Source: JBCCGL01 sp039029275 (lineage in GTDB: Bacteria; Pseudomonadota; Gammaproteobacteria; JBCCGL01). Taken from it: 64,000 nt of DNA. The stretch spans positions 186,001 to 250,000 of the forward strand of contig JBCCGL010000001.1 in the NCBI GenBank assembly GCA_039029275.1, read 5' to 3'. This document shows, one piece after another, positions 1 through 8,809 of the stretch; position 1 is the stretch's first letter; every line of letters begins with the position of its first letter. Made by a program: the position numbers and the translations under genes. The notes below the pieces were generated by a model. The model searched no databases. It had not been told where the DNA came from and worked only from the letters and a program-made list of their open reading frames with translations.

Positions 1-45
1 GCATAAGTTCGGCTTACTGTCGGCGGATTTTTTTTGGCACTTTTT

Positions 46-426
46 CTATTCCCACACATTTGCTTTCTCTTCGAAATCAGAACGTATCGGACCAATAACA
101 CAAAATCTATGTTTGCTTGGGGCCTCCATTACCACCCATTTTTCCATCCTCTCTACAACCTCGGCTCCAAGTGACTGCAGCCTGTTAACCTCAGCCTCGA
201 TGTTATCTGTCTCAATATCAAAATGAACACGGCTCGGATGATCGACCTTTTGTAGTATGACTTGCGCCTCACTTGGTAATCCGTCGAGTCGCACATATCG
301 TTGGTTTATTTGTCCTTCTTGTGATTCTGGTTCCGACCCTAGTGCCGCTCCCCAGAACTCAGCATGTCCAAATATATCTTCAGATTGGCAATCTACTACC
401 AAAGCGCCTAAACGACTTTTATGCAT
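46..426 (-). CDS. VOC (glyoxalase/bleomycin-resistance) family protein
   Basis: A 126-residue single-domain vicinal oxygen chelate protein. The fold is suggested by an N-terminal beta strand (LGALVVDC), a helix with FWGAALG, a central VHFDIET strand (the usual metal-histidine position) and a closing FCVIGP strand. Such proteins are small metal-dependent lyases, isomerases or binding proteins; the substrate is not predictable here. The open frame extends 29 codons further upstream. I chose the internal ATG because AGGAAG lies seven bases before it and homologous sequence starts there. The gene stands alone, with no partner on the minus strand. The family assignment is good and the role is unknown. 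Confidence 0.75.
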   Translation of the reverse strand: MHKSRLGALVVDCQSEDIFGHAEFWGAALGSEPESQEGQINQRYVRLDGLPSEAQVILQKVDHPSRVHFDIETDNIEAEVNRLQSLGAEVVERMEKWVVMEAPSKHRFCVIGPIRSDFEEKANVWE

Positions 427-691
427 ATTCAATCTTCCTGATTTTGTACTAATTACCTGACGCCACGCAGCAGCGGAAAACAAGTTCGCGCAGCGATTTT
501 TTGGTTCGACCACATGAACTCGTTGAACGACATATTAGCACCCGATTTCAATGATTGGCTCCTGCACGTTTGCGACATAGCGGATTTTAACCAAACCCCG
601 ATTATCATTATCAGATCTTTCCGGCTCCACTCATTCTGATTTCAATCGCATGTCACACGCAACTGCGGTTTTGCCTTAAGCCGAAAACAAC

Positions 692-1861
692 CTAACCGCC
701 CGAAATATCATCCACCGCCTTTCTCGCCGATCTCGCCGCTGTATGCACACTGCTCCAGTCGCTTCCATCTGTGTACGCGTCCCCGGCAAAATACAAACGC
801 CCGTTAACGCTTTCACCCAGCGTTCGCACCCGCCTCCAATCCTCTTCATCCATTATGTATGCACCATTCGCAAACGGTTCCGCATTCCAGTTTTGAAAAA
901 TATGCTGAACGTAGTTTGGCGTTGCTTCGCCATCGAATATCTCGTCCAGTTCGTTCAGCATATAGGTAATCAAGTCTTCATCGCTCAATTCCACATACGG
1001 CAAAGTACCAGTGCCGACCGCGAACAAACCCAACACTTTGCGCGCGCTGTTTTGCCCGTACGCCGCATCGTAGTAAAGCTTTTGTCCCGCACTTGCAGGT
1101 GAGATCGGAAAATCAACAAACGTTGGATAGAACGCTTCTTTGAATTCGATAAATGCCTTGCATCCATCCCACACGGTCACATCGTCGATTGCGCTTTGTT
1201 TGCTGGACGGCAGCGGCGGCGTAAATGCAATCGCGCCGTTTTGCAGCATTTTGACAGGAACGGCAACGATAACGCGATCGGCTGTGTAACTCTGGTTTTG
1301 CGTCTGCACAGTGACTTGATCACCGGCGTAATCAATCGACTCAACGATCTGGTTGTACGAGATCAACGATTCAATCGACGGCACAATGTACTGGTCGTAA
1401 AAGTCGAACCACGTCGAATTGATAAATTTGCTGTCCACGAACGTTCCGACCGGGCTGGTTGTCAAATCGTCTCCGTCGTAAACAGCGCCGATTGCATTCG
1501 GGTCGTACTGCGCGGTTTGCGTATCGATGCTGACGGCATCGTCGTTGACGATCTCGGGCAGGATGTCGGCGTTTACATGAATCCACTCCGCGCCCAGCGG
1601 AACCGGAAAGTCGACGAAATCCGCGCTACGCTTGATACGCCCCCCATAACGCGATGACGCTTCCAGAATCTGGAAGGCTATGCCGCGCTGCTGAAGCAAA
1701 TAGCCCGCCAAGAGACCCGCAGGCCCAGCACCAATAATCAATACGGATCCGGTGAAGTCATCCGAACGCAACTGATTGCCACCGCATGCACTCAACAGAG
1801 GTGTCGCAGGTAATGCCAAGCCCAGCAATTGAGACAGCTTGATAAAGTCGCGACGGTTCAT
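692..1861 (-). CDS. Exported flavin amine oxidase-like oxidoreductase
   Basis: A 389-residue FAD-dependent protein of the flavin monoamine oxidase/phytoene desaturase superfamily. The N-terminus carries a twin-arginine motif (RRDFIK, residues 3-8), a hydrophobic stretch and a lipobox-like LLSAC ending at Cys26, so export by Tat and lipid anchoring is plausible. The dinucleotide-binding motif GAGPAGLLAG follows at about residues 43-52, with the family's second motif (YGGRI) downstream. The C-terminal FAD segment ends in YFAGDAYTDG and a WSSVHTAARSA stretch. It would oxidise an amine or amino acid in the periplasm. The substrate is unknown. It is divergent from the operon starting at 1944 and may share its promoter region. 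Confidence 0.75.
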   Translation of the reverse strand: MNRRDFIKLSQLLGLALPATPLLSACGGNQLRSDDFTGSVLIIGAGPAGLLAGYLLQQRGIAFQILEASSRYGGRIKRSADFVDFPVPLGAEWIHVNADILPEIVNDDAVSIDTQTAQYDPNAIGAVYDGDDLTTSPVGTFVDSKFINSTWFDFYDQYIVPSIESLISYNQIVESIDYAGDQVTVQTQNQSYTADRVIVAVPVKMLQNGAIAFTPPLPSSKQSAIDDVTVWDGCKAFIEFKEAFYPTFVDFPISPASAGQKLYYDAAYGQNSARKVLGLFAVGTGTLPYVELSDEDLITYMLNELDEIFDGEATPNYVQHIFQNWNAEPFANGAYIMDEEDWRRVRTLGESVNGRLYFAGDAYTDGSDWSSVHTAARSARKAVDDISGG

Positions 1862-1943
1862 GCGCGTAACTCAGCGTGGATTGGACGACTCAGGATGTTA
1901 CTCTTGAGTCGCCGAGAATGTAAGCAACGAGACGAACGCACCC

Positions 1944-2864
1944 ATGACAACACAGACCGAACCCGTACGCGATTTAATTGGTTACAGAAACAACCTGCCA
2001 AAAGCTAACTGGCCCAACGGCGCGCGCGTCGCAGTGAATTTCTGTGTCAACTACGAAGAAGGCGGTGAAGTTTGCATTTTAAACGGTGACGACCGCTCAG
2101 AATGCCGTGTTTCCGATGTTATTGTCAGCCCGCGCGTCGGCGAGCGCGATTTGAATATCGAATCCTGCTATGACTTTGGCAGTCGCGTGGGTTACTGGCG
2201 TTTACTCGAAGCGTTTACCGAGCGCAACGTAACCGGCACGATCAACCTCGTCGGTCTCGCGGGCGAGCAAAACCCATATGCGCTGGATGCATTCATTCAA
2301 GCGGGTTTCGATTTACAACCGCACGGCTGGCGCTGGATCGACTACAACACGCTGAGCGAAGACGAAGAATGCGAACACATTGCAAAGTCTACCGAGCAAG
2401 TCGTGAAACTTACCGGTGAAGCGCCGCTCGGCTACTACGCCGGCCTGCCGAGCATCAACACGCGCAGACTCGCGATTGAAGCGGGCTATATTTACGACTC
2501 AGATACGTATTGCGACGACCTGCCGTATTGGTCGAACGAATTCGGCAAACCACACCTGTTGATTCCCTACTCACTCGACACCAACGACTCGCGCTTTGCG
2601 CGCGGCGAGGGGTATCAGGTCGGCGATGAGTTTTTTCAATATATAAAAGATGCCTTCGATTGCTTATACCGCGAAGGCGAACACACGCCGAAGATGCTAA
2701 CGATTGGCTTGCACGCGAGACTCGTGGGCCGACCCGGTCGAATTGAGTCTGTTCGCAAAATACTCGACTATATGCTGCAACACGACGATGTGTGGCTTTG
2801 CCGACGCGGTGATATTGCAAAGCACTGGATTGAGCATCATTCGTTCGACGAAAGACCGGAGTAG
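1944..2864 (+). CDS. Polysaccharide deacetylase family protein, PuuE allantoinase-like
   Basis: 306 residues, the usual length for PuuE-type cofactor-independent allantoinases of the polysaccharide-deacetylase (NodB) fold. Family signatures are in order: RDLIGYRNN at the start, NYEEGGE near residue 37, PHGWRWIDY in the middle, then NTRRL and YDSDTYCDDLPYW. These proteins hydrolyse cyclic ureides or acyl-amide bonds. No other purine-ureide gene is nearby, so allantoin is not established as the substrate. It opens an apparent three-gene operon. The next ATG is seven bases after the stop, and GGAG of its ribosome site lies across the end of this gene. Symbol withheld because the substrate is uncertain. 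Confidence 0.75.
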   Translation: MTTQTEPVRDLIGYRNNLPKANWPNGARVAVNFCVNYEEGGEVCILNGDDRSECRVSDVIVSPRVGERDLNIESCYDFGSRVGYWRLLEAFTERNVTGTINLVGLAGEQNPYALDAFIQAGFDLQPHGWRWIDYNTLSEDEECEHIAKSTEQVVKLTGEAPLGYYAGLPSINTRRLAIEAGYIYDSDTYCDDLPYWSNEFGKPHLLIPYSLDTNDSRFARGEGYQVGDEFFQYIKDAFDCLYREGEHTPKMLTIGLHARLVGRPGRIESVRKILDYMLQHDDVWLCRRGDIAKHWIEHHSFDERPE

Positions 2865-2870
2865 CCATCA

Positions 2871-3743
2871 ATGGATTCGGTCAAACTGGGTGAAATTCAA
2901 ATCTTTCGCGTTGTTGAAATGGAGATACCGTTCTTGCCGCCGCAAGATTTGTTCACAAATGTATCACCGCGCGAAGTTGCCGAAGCTTGTCGTGCGATCT
3001 CGCCGGGTTCGTTTTGCGATCGCACTGGCAAATTGAATTTTTCGTTTCACAGTTTTTTAGTCAAAACGCCCAATAGCACACTGTTAATCGACACATGCAT
3101 TGGCTGCGATAAATCGGATGACTGGTTCCCCGATTGGTATCAGCGCCGCGACAGCAGCTGGCTGGATCGCCTGCACGCCTGCGACGTTAAAGAAGACGAC
3201 ATCGATTACGTTCTGTGCACACATTTACATCTCGATCACGTCGGTTGGAACACACGACTTGTCGACGGAAAGTGGCAACCCACATTTCTGAATGCGCGCT
3301 ATTTGTTCAGCAAACTGGATATCGAACACTACACGCAAAACCGAAGCATTAACTTTGAGGAAAACGTGCAGCCAGTTATAGACAGCGGGCAGGCCATGTT
3401 TGTCGACTCGGATTTTGTGATGGATGAGTACGTCAGACTCTCGCCGTCGCACGGACACACGCCAGGACACGTCACGGTTCATCTTAGTTCAGGTGAGCAG
3501 CACGCTGTTATGTTTGGTGATGTCATGCACACGCCGGCGCAGTGCACTCACCCCCAGTGGCATTTCGCGTCGGACTGGAATCCCGAGATGGCGCAACAAA
3601 CGCGTGAGGGATTTTTGGAGGAGCACGCAGATCGTGAAACACTCATTCTAACCGGCCACTTTCCCAGCCCTTCAATCGGTCATATCAAAACCGCAGAACG
3701 AAATTATCGATTTTTTTATCTGGAGGAAACACGTGACGTTTAA
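2871..3743 (+). CDS. MBL-fold metallo-hydrolase (lactonase/organophosphate hydrolase-like)
   Basis: 290 residues with a metallo-beta-lactamase fold. The zinc motif HxHxDH is seen as THLHLDHVG (His118, His120, Asp122, His123), followed by SPSHGHTPGHV (third histidine) and MFGDVMH (bridging aspartate). The lid and insert pattern resembles quorum-quenching lactonases and methyl-parathion-hydrolase-like enzymes, which open lactones or ester bonds. Being sandwiched between a cyclic-ureide/amide hydrolase and an SDR dehydrogenase suggests a step in a small catabolic pathway. The last 11 bases overlap the start of the SDR gene, so the two are translationally coupled. The exact substrate cannot be read from sequence. 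Confidence 0.8.
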   Translation: MDSVKLGEIQIFRVVEMEIPFLPPQDLFTNVSPREVAEACRAISPGSFCDRTGKLNFSFHSFLVKTPNSTLLIDTCIGCDKSDDWFPDWYQRRDSSWLDRLHACDVKEDDIDYVLCTHLHLDHVGWNTRLVDGKWQPTFLNARYLFSKLDIEHYTQNRSINFEENVQPVIDSGQAMFVDSDFVMDEYVRLSPSHGHTPGHVTVHLSSGEQHAVMFGDVMHTPAQCTHPQWHFASDWNPEMAQQTREGFLEEHADRETLILTGHFPSPSIGHIKTAERNYRFFYLEETRDV

Positions 3744-4473
3744 AAACAAAGTGGCGTTTGTGACCGGCGCTGGCGGCGGCATCGGATATCGAATCGCGAT
3801 GGATTTGGCCAGCGAAGGTGCGCAGGTTTTGATGTTTGATATCAAACCGCAACCCGACTCGATACCGGAAAACGCAATTTATACCCAGGGCGATCTGACT
3901 GACGATGCTGCCGTAGCCGACGCAGTCGACATTGTCGCGACAGAGTTTGGCGGGGTCGATTTACTTGCTAACGTCGCAGGGGCTCTGTTGTTCGGTCAAG
4001 ACAAGTCCGCGCTTGAAATGGATCTGGATACCTGGGACGCGGTCATGAACATTAACCTTAAAAGCATGGTGCGCACCGCACGAAATATTGTGCCTCAAAT
4101 GAAAGCACGCGGAGGCGGCGCGATGGTGCATTTTTCATCGACGCAGTGCATGCGCGGCGATGACGCGCCACAGGATGCGTATCAGGCGGCTAAAGCAGGT
4201 GTTGTTGCGTTTTCTAAATCTCTCGCAATACAACTTGCGCGTGACAACATTCGCTCAAATGCGATCTACCCGGGCCCAACCGAATCACCGATGCAGGATC
4301 GCTGGAAGGAAAATCCTGACGGTCGCGAAAGGCTTGCTGGCATTATTCCGCTCGGGCGAGTCGGCTCTGTTCAGGATTTATCCAACGCGGCGTTGTTTTT
4401 ACTCTCCGACAAAGCTGCATGGATAACGGGAACGGAATTGCTGGTCGACGGTGGGCTTATGGCTCGGCCTTAA
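3733..4473 (+). CDS. SDR family NAD(P)-dependent oxidoreductase
   Basis: A 246-residue classical short-chain dehydrogenase. Visible features are the cofactor motif TGAGGGIG (residues 11-18), the NVAG structural motif, the catalytic serine in HFSSTQ and the YxxxK pair in DAYQAAKAG, plus a C-terminal ITGTELLVDGG. The start is GTG at 3733 with TGGAGGA just upstream, overlapping the hydrolase gene by 11 bases. An aspartate at the end of beta-2 (MFDIK) favours NAD over NADP. It probably oxidises or reduces a hydroxyl/keto intermediate made by the two upstream hydrolases. The pathway is unknown. Confidence 0.85.
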   Translation: MTFKNKVAFVTGAGGGIGYRIAMDLASEGAQVLMFDIKPQPDSIPENAIYTQGDLTDDAAVADAVDIVATEFGGVDLLANVAGALLFGQDKSALEMDLDTWDAVMNINLKSMVRTARNIVPQMKARGGGAMVHFSSTQCMRGDDAPQDAYQAAKAGVVAFSKSLAIQLARDNIRSNAIYPGPTESPMQDRWKENPDGRERLAGIIPLGRVGSVQDLSNAALFLLSDKAAWITGTELLVDGGLMARP

Positions 4474-4510
4474 TTCGATTTATTTTTTCCGCCGCTAACG
4501 CTAATTATCT

Positions 4511-4993
4511 ATGTCAGACCAACAAAAAATCGGTGTTTTTGTCGATGTTCAAAATATCTACTACACCACGCGACAAGCCTATTCGCGTCAATTCAATTAC
4601 AAGGAGCTTTGGCAGCGGGTTTCGGCAAGCGGAGACGTCGTATTGGCAAACGCTTACGCGACCCATCGCAACGACGAAAGACAATTCAAATTTCAGTCTG
4701 CTCTCCGCGCAATTGGTTTTAACGTGATTCTTAAACCGTATTTGAAGCGCAGCGATGGGACAGCCAAAGCAGACTGGGACGTCGGTATCGCGGTCGATGT
4801 CATGGAAGCCGCGCCGACGCTTGATACTGTCGTGCTGCTGTCAGGAGACGGTGATTTCGATTTGCTGTTAGCAAAAATCAAAAAAAACTACGGCGTGCGA
4901 ACAGAGGTTTATGGCGTACCAACTTTGACGTCCAATTTGCTAATTGACGCGTCTGACAGCTTTTACGCGATTGAGGATGACTTACTTCTTTAG
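4511..4993 (+). CDS. NYN domain (PIN-like) protein, LabA/DUF88 type
   Basis: 160 residues spanning one NYN domain. Acidic metal-binding positions typical of the PIN-like fold are visible: Asp in VFVDVQN near the N-terminus, Asp in KADWDVGIAVD, and the signature LLSGDGDFDLLL. Proteins of this family are predicted metal-dependent RNases. It starts 37 bases after the SDR gene, on the same strand and without a strong ribosome site, so readthrough from that operon is possible but a functional link is doubtful. Confidence 0.8.
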   Translation: MSDQQKIGVFVDVQNIYYTTRQAYSRQFNYKELWQRVSASGDVVLANAYATHRNDERQFKFQSALRAIGFNVILKPYLKRSDGTAKADWDVGIAVDVMEAAPTLDTVVLLSGDGDFDLLLAKIKKNYGVRTEVYGVPTLTSNLLIDASDSFYAIEDDLLL

Positions 4994-5106
4994 CGTCTGT
5001 CCCAACATCGTATCGTCGGTTTTACCACATGCGGACGGCTGAATTTGTTGCTAAGCTGACAAAACGCAATTCCAACGATTATTTGTGCACAAATAAGGAT
5101 TAAATC

Positions 5107-5352
5107 ATGACCACCGAAACCAGCGAAACAAAACCCGGATATCTCGAAGATAACCAAGGCAATCCTTCATCTATGCGACTGATGAGCATGGTGGCACTTT
5201 TCGCGAGCATTGTATTTGGCTTTATCGCGATCACGCATGAAGGCTCGGCTTCGACAACCAATGGCGTGTACATTACGGTTGCTTTTTTACTTGCGGCGTT
5301 TGCACCCAAAGCGCTGCAGAAATTCGCAGAAGCAAAAATGCCAGTGAAATAA
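5107..5352 (+). CDS. Small two-helix membrane protein of unknown function
   Basis: 81 residues. A polar N-terminus rich in Glu, Thr and Lys is followed by a hydrophobic segment (about residues 23-40, with LFASIVFGFIAI) and a second one (about 55-68, VAFLLAAFAP). The tail is short and basic. AAGGA lies nine bases before the ATG, which supports translation. I do not recognise a family. The hairpin topology resembles small holin-like or accessory membrane proteins, but nothing else of phage origin is nearby. Confidence 0.6.
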   Translation: MTTETSETKPGYLEDNQGNPSSMRLMSMVALFASIVFGFIAITHEGSASTTNGVYITVAFLLAAFAPKALQKFAEAKMPVK

Positions 5353-5432
5353 AACCAGCGCTGATTATTAAAAAGCCGAATTCGAAGGAATCGCCGCGCT
5401 CCGCAAACAACTGCTGATTAACGGGTGATTAC

Positions 5433-7082
5433 ATGAGCGACTATTACGACCTGGGCACCTATAGCCGCAAAATTTCTACTTCGTCGTCTGACGCGCAAAT
5501 ATGGTTTAATCGCGGCTTACTTTGGGGCTACGGCTACAATCACGAAGAATCCGTGGCGTGCTATCGCCGAGCATTGGAACACGATTCTGGCTGCGCGATG
5601 GCCCACTGGGGTATTGCCTATTCGTCCGGTTGCAATTACAACAAACCGTGGGAAGGATTCGACGAAGATGACGCGCAACGTTCGCTTGCCGCAGCGTTCG
5701 ACGCAACGCAATCCGCGCTCGAGTGTGCAAAAAGTGCAACGCCCTTAGAGCGCGCATTAATTAGCGCGCTGCCCGCTCGCTATCCCGTTCGCGATCCTGC
5801 TGAAGATATGTCGATATGGAACGACGAATTTGCCAACGCCATGCGTGATGTCTATACACAATTCAGTGATGACCACGATGTCGTCACCCTGTTCGCCGAA
5901 TCAATAATGAACCGCACACCGTGGGCATTGTGGGATTTAAAAACCGGCAATATTGCCGAAGGCGCAGGCACAGCAGAGGCGATAGGGGTTCTGGAAAAAG
6001 CGCTTGCTCAAGATGGCGGCATGCAACACCCTGGACTACTACACATGTACATCCATTTGATGGAAATGTCACCTCACCCCGAACGCGCGTTAAACGTTTC
6101 TGACGCACTGCGTTCACTGGTGCCAGATGCCGGACACCTCAATCACATGCCTACGCACATAGACGTGCTTTGCGGGCATTATCAACGCGTGGTATCGAGC
6201 AACGAAGAAGCAATTATATCCGATCGAAAATTTCTCGAACGCGAAGGCCCGATGAATTTTTACTCAAACTACCGGTGTCACGATTATCACTTCAAGATTT
6301 ATGGCGCGATGTTTCTCGGGCAGTACCAAACCGCGCTCGAAGCCGCACAGGAAATGGTCTCGACTCTTCCAGAAGAGTTATTGAAAGTGGAATCGCCACC
6401 GATGGCAGACTGGCTTGAGGGATTTATCTCCATGACCCAGCACATCTACATTCGCTTCGGAAAGTGGCAGGAAATCATCGATCAAGCTCTCCCGGAAAAT
6501 CAGTCGCTATTTTGTGTGACCACTGCAATGATCTACTACGCTAAAGCTGTCGCGTATGCAGCCAGTGGTGACGTTCCGTCCGCCAAACAACACGCGACAT
6601 TTTTTGAAGATGCTTTTAGTCGTGTCCCTGACTCACGCTACATTTTTAATAACTCCTGCCTCGACATATTGCAAATTGCTCGCGAGATGATGCTGGGAGA
6701 AATTGCCTATCGCGAAGAGGATTTTGATAACGCTTTTGCACACTTGCGCAAATCCGTTGAGCTGGACGACAACCTGGAGTACGACGAACCCTGGGGATGG
6801 ATGCAACCGACTCGCCACGCGTTGGCAGCGCTATTGCTCGAGCAAAACCGCGTCGAAGAGTCCGCCGCGGTATACCGCGCCGACCTTGGGCTCGACGATA
6901 CCTTGAGCCGGGCGTGCCAGCACCCGGACAACGTCTGGAGCCTGCATGGCTATCACGAGTGCCTGGTGAGGCTGGAAAAAACCGATCAAGCGCAACTGAT
7001 CAAGCAGCGACTGGATCTGGCAACCGCGCGGGCCGATGTTGAAATAAAATCATCCTGCTATTGCAAGATGGGCAGTCATTAA
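5433..7082 (+). CDS. Large tetratricopeptide-repeat protein
   Basis: 549 residues without a signal peptide. The N-terminal third has clear TPR-like helix pairs (FNRGLLWGYGYNHEES, ACYRRALEHD, AHWGIAYSSG). Further repeats occur near residue 430 (GEIAYREEDFDNAFAHLRKSVEL) and 480 (LAALLLEQNRVEESAAVYR). Conserved-looking HMYIHLMEMS and HLNHMPTHIDV segments in the middle, rich in histidine, could bind metal; this is only a visual impression. The C-terminus ends in a cysteine-rich SSCYCKMGSH. Preceded by GGTGA at a good distance. Probably a cytosolic scaffold or an enzyme-like TPR protein; function unknown. Confidence 0.65.
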   Translation: MSDYYDLGTYSRKISTSSSDAQIWFNRGLLWGYGYNHEESVACYRRALEHDSGCAMAHWGIAYSSGCNYNKPWEGFDEDDAQRSLAAAFDATQSALECAKSATPLERALISALPARYPVRDPAEDMSIWNDEFANAMRDVYTQFSDDHDVVTLFAESIMNRTPWALWDLKTGNIAEGAGTAEAIGVLEKALAQDGGMQHPGLLHMYIHLMEMSPHPERALNVSDALRSLVPDAGHLNHMPTHIDVLCGHYQRVVSSNEEAIISDRKFLEREGPMNFYSNYRCHDYHFKIYGAMFLGQYQTALEAAQEMVSTLPEELLKVESPPMADWLEGFISMTQHIYIRFGKWQEIIDQALPENQSLFCVTTAMIYYAKAVAYAASGDVPSAKQHATFFEDAFSRVPDSRYIFNNSCLDILQIAREMMLGEIAYREEDFDNAFAHLRKSVELDDNLEYDEPWGWMQPTRHALAALLLEQNRVEESAAVYRADLGLDDTLSRACQHPDNVWSLHGYHECLVRLEKTDQAQLIKQRLDLATARADVEIKSSCYCKMGSH

Positions 7083-7257
7083 TCTTCACAGGCTATTCGC
7101 CAGGCAAATGTGCCGATCAATAATGTGGCAAGCACGACCGTTACATCGTGGGATTGATCTCATTTTCTGATCCCCACGCGCATAAGTCCTAGAACAACTG
7201 ATTCTGCGTCGCTATGCTCGCCGCACTAATAATAATTAACGTGTAAAAGGAATCATT

Positions 7258-7803
7258 GTGGGAACGACTTTTCATCGCAGGATAGCGGCTCTCGCATCTA
7301 TTGGTTTTCTCGTTTTGTTTCCGTATAGCCCGGCCTGGTCTGATTCCAGCGATTGGTACGGCGGCGTAGCGTTATCCAACACACAACAGGAAACCACATT
7401 CAGCGATGGCAGCGGTTTTGATGTTGACAGGGTTAACGTTCGACTGAAGTTCGGGCGGCTGTTCTGGGACTACTTATCTTTCGAAGCGCAATTCGGTTTG
7501 ATGGGGCAGTCCAATATCACAGAAGATCCGGTATTTACCAGCGGCGTTTACGCTCGCCTGCAAAAGAATTTCGACAGCTTCGGGCTATACGCCCTGGTCG
7601 GCGCGGGCAATGTTCAAACTCTGGATAACGAGGACGGTGGTGACGAAGTCAGTCAGTCCGGAGGATCATTCGGGTTTGGCCTTGCGCTGTACGGAAACGA
7701 ATACAACGCTGGCAGCGCATTGTTTTTGGAAGTTCTGCGTCTGGTCAACTCAAACGAAACCGACGTCGACTCGGTCGGAATCGGATACCAATTTCTTTTT
7801 TAG
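7258..7803 (+). CDS. Predicted outer-membrane beta-barrel protein
   Basis: 181 residues starting at GTG with AAGGAA eight bases upstream. A signal peptide covers about residues 1-28 (basic N-terminus, hydrophobic core LASIGFLVLF, cleavage near SPAWS). The rest alternates polar and hydrophobic residues in strand-like blocks: WYGGVALS, VNVRLKFGRL, FSFEAQFGL-type strands, and VYARLQKNF. It ends in GIGYQFLF, whose terminal phenylalanine is typical of barrels inserted by BamA. It resembles OmpA/OmpW-like eight-strand barrels. A lipoprotein gene follows 56 bases downstream. Confidence 0.7.
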   Translation: MGTTFHRRIAALASIGFLVLFPYSPAWSDSSDWYGGVALSNTQQETTFSDGSGFDVDRVNVRLKFGRLFWDYLSFEAQFGLMGQSNITEDPVFTSGVYARLQKNFDSFGLYALVGAGNVQTLDNEDGGDEVSQSGGSFGFGLALYGNEYNAGSALFLEVLRLVNSNETDVDSVGIGYQFLF

Positions 7804-7859
7804 CAAAGCGAAAAACAGCGGCTAACGCCTGACAACAATTTTGATAAGGAAAGACCACG

Positions 7860-8660
7860 ATGACGCGTATTCACCTACCGACAGTATTTCTCATTTTGAC
7901 TACAAGTGTTCCTGTCATTGGGTGTGGAGGCGGCAGCACGAGCAGCGATACCGACGATACATCATCCTCATCAACCGCAAGCACCGCTTCCTCATCCTCA
8001 GCAAGCTCAGAAACCGGGGTTGTGTCCGCGAACGATTTTATCGTTCTTTTTTCGTCCGCAATCGTCACTGTTTTCGACGATGACGGGCGCTACACACAAG
8101 AAACGGTCGAAGTCGGGGCCTCTGCCGAGTCACGCAACGATATCGCATCCCTCACCGGTACAACGGTGACATTTAGAACCGAGTGGGGATCGTTTGTGGT
8201 CACCGATGGTTCGACTGCCACCTGTGAACTGGATAACACCGGGTCATGCTCGATCACATGGAGAGCAGGCGATCCATCGACGGCCCCGTCAAATTGCCGC
8301 GTAGGATTTACCGCATACGTTACGGGCGAAGAAGAATTTAACGACATCAACGACAACGGGGTCTACGACGACGCTGACGACAATGGCACCCTCGGCGCAG
8401 GGTTTATTGACGTTTCGGAGCCTTTTTTACCGACGTTTGCCGGCGAGCATGACGCTGTCTTTTCCGCTACGCTGGACCAATTGATCGACGTTTCGCCAAC
8501 CAATACCGTTTACGACAGCGGTGACGGTTTCTACAACGGGGCAAACTGCTCACACACGCAAGGTTTATGCGGCCCAACCACAACCATTATCTGGGACTGG
8601 TCAACCCTGCAAATCAAGGGAGACCCGGATGAAGGCGATCCGTTGGTTTGCCCGGCATAA
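7860..8660 (+). CDS. Secreted lipoprotein with Ser/Thr-rich linker
   Basis: 266 residues. The signal peptide ends in a lipobox (PVIGC, Cys22), so the mature protein is lipid anchored. A low-complexity Gly/Ser/Thr/Asp linker follows to about residue 55, as in many marine surface lipoproteins. The remaining body looks like an Ig-like/invasin-type beta domain: VTVFDDDGRYTQETVEV, then TVTFRTEWGSF and CELDNTGSCSITW. It includes a Ca-binding-like acidic stretch (INDNGVYDDADDNG). Four or more cysteines could form disulfides. TAAGGAA precedes the ATG. Function unknown; likely a surface protein together with the upstream barrel. Confidence 0.65.
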   Translation: MTRIHLPTVFLILTTSVPVIGCGGGSTSSDTDDTSSSSTASTASSSSASSETGVVSANDFIVLFSSAIVTVFDDDGRYTQETVEVGASAESRNDIASLTGTTVTFRTEWGSFVVTDGSTATCELDNTGSCSITWRAGDPSTAPSNCRVGFTAYVTGEEEFNDINDNGVYDDADDNGTLGAGFIDVSEPFLPTFAGEHDAVFSATLDQLIDVSPTNTVYDSGDGFYNGANCSHTQGLCGPTTTIIWDWSTLQIKGDPDEGDPLVCPA

Positions 8661-8809
8661 ACCGGGCTAAGCCATGTCATGACAAAAGCGAGCGTCGAGA
8701 CCAAAATTGCGTCGCTCTTCCCTTAGAAGGGTAAGCCACTATCAGTTTCGCGATCTGGAGAGTTAATATCTAGTCTCGCATCACTGGCTTAGGGCCGGAT
8801 CTCCAGTCG

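Noticed and set aside
495..530. GGTTCGACC near 500 as a possible tRNA T-arm
   Set aside because: No acceptor stem, anticodon arm or CCA end could be placed around it.
7140..7200. Inverted repeat GTGGGAT/ATCCCCAC after the TPR gene
   Set aside because: Imperfect stem, long loop and no T-run; not a convincing terminator.
8650..8667. GCCCGG-cataaa-CCGGGC hairpin over the lipoprotein stop
   Set aside because: The stem is good but no T-run follows, so I could not call it a terminator.
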